Below are positions 42,303 to 42,357 of a stretch of DNA of 42,357 nucleotides, in pieces. The position numbers and the translations under genes were made by a program. The notes under the pieces are model-generated. The model was not told the DNA's origin. It searched no databases and saw nothing but the letters and a program-made list of their open reading frames with translations. The stretch is taken from positions 1-42,357 of the forward strand of contig CAMVGU010000027.1 of the NCBI GenBank assembly GCA_947167105.1. The letters are read 5' to 3'. The number at the start of each line of letters is the position of its first letter. The stretch's first letter is position 1. Origin of the DNA: an uncultured Selenomonas sp. Lineage in GTDB: Bacteria; Bacillota; Negativicutes; Selenomonadales; Selenomonadaceae.

Positions 42303-42357
42303 AAGTTAAGCCCTCGAACTATTAGTATTGGTTAGCTTCATCCCTCACAGGACTTCC
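42303..42357 (-). rRNA. 23S ribosomal RNA, 3' end (partial)
   Basis: The minus strand ends GAAGCTAACCAATACTAATA, then GTTCGAGGGCTTAAC. This matches the conserved bacterial 23S 3' end (GAGCTAACC-GGTACTAATNNNNNGNGGCTTAACC type). Only the last 55 or so bases are inside the window; the 3' boundary is approximate. No 5S rRNA sequence is found between it and the terminator at 42109-42131. Confidence 0.93.

Overview
The window looks like chromosome of a moderately GC-rich member of the Negativicutes (a Selenomonas/Mitsuokella-like Firmicute). This is inferred from gene content and style: strong AGGAGG-type ribosome binding sites, several TTG/GTG starts, an S-box (SAM-I) riboswitch in front of metK, Mini-ribonuclease III, ThyX, TmcAL, a SpoVB/YtgP-like flippase, a ComFB-like protein and a very long single-chain PurL. 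Genus-level assignment is a guess.

Region 1 (1-4000) is accessory DNA. The left edge carries what looks like the terminal repeats of an IS21-family element (1-54). It is followed by a small hypothetical gene and an AT-rich two-gene operon (a 218-aa unknown protein translationally coupled to an XRE/ImmA-IrrE fusion protein) with an excellent promoter set among TTGAC-containing inverted operators. A tyrosine integrase ends in triple 10-11 bp direct repeats. The two-gene operon is bracketed by 22-bp direct repeats (703-724 and 2667-2688, one mismatch), each a palindrome. Removing the cassette would leave an ordinary divergent promoter region between the small gene and the integrase gene. This is the best candidate for an undescribed mobile defence or toxin-antitoxin-like module.

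Region 2 (4000-18000) holds a large glutamine synthetase gene with a terminator-like hairpin in its leader. Next is a seven-gene leftward operon: DUF2939-like membrane protein, DUF3783 protein, coiled-coil membrane protein, an SsuABC/TauABC-like ABC transporter, and a secreted HExxH peptidase-like protein. A rightward pair follows (tmcAL and a DUF815 AAA ATPase), then a leftward pair (flippase, diacylglycerol-kinase-like lipid kinase).

Region 3 (18000-29000) is a tightly packed leftward housekeeping run: cysS-mrnC-thyX-rlmB-truA-recA-recX-guaA, preceded by SAM-riboswitch-controlled metK, a chemoreceptor gene and a small unknown gene.

Region 4 (29000-42357) starts with tRNA-Arg(CCG) and a complete polyamine operon, speD-speA-speE-speB (arginine to agmatine to putrescine, plus decarboxylated SAM to spermidine). 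It continues with tRNA-Ala(GGC) behind a consensus promoter, purL, a YhcH/YiaL-family gene, an Lrp/AsnC regulator coupled to an aminotransferase, a ComFB-like gene and a 523-aa unknown. It ends with the 3' end of a 23S rRNA gene whose trailer reaches a terminator with no 5S gene between. MetK (SAM), SpeD (decarboxylated SAM) and the polyamine genes form a metabolic theme. cysS and glnA share a promoter, terminator-like hairpin, RBS layout suggestive of leader control.
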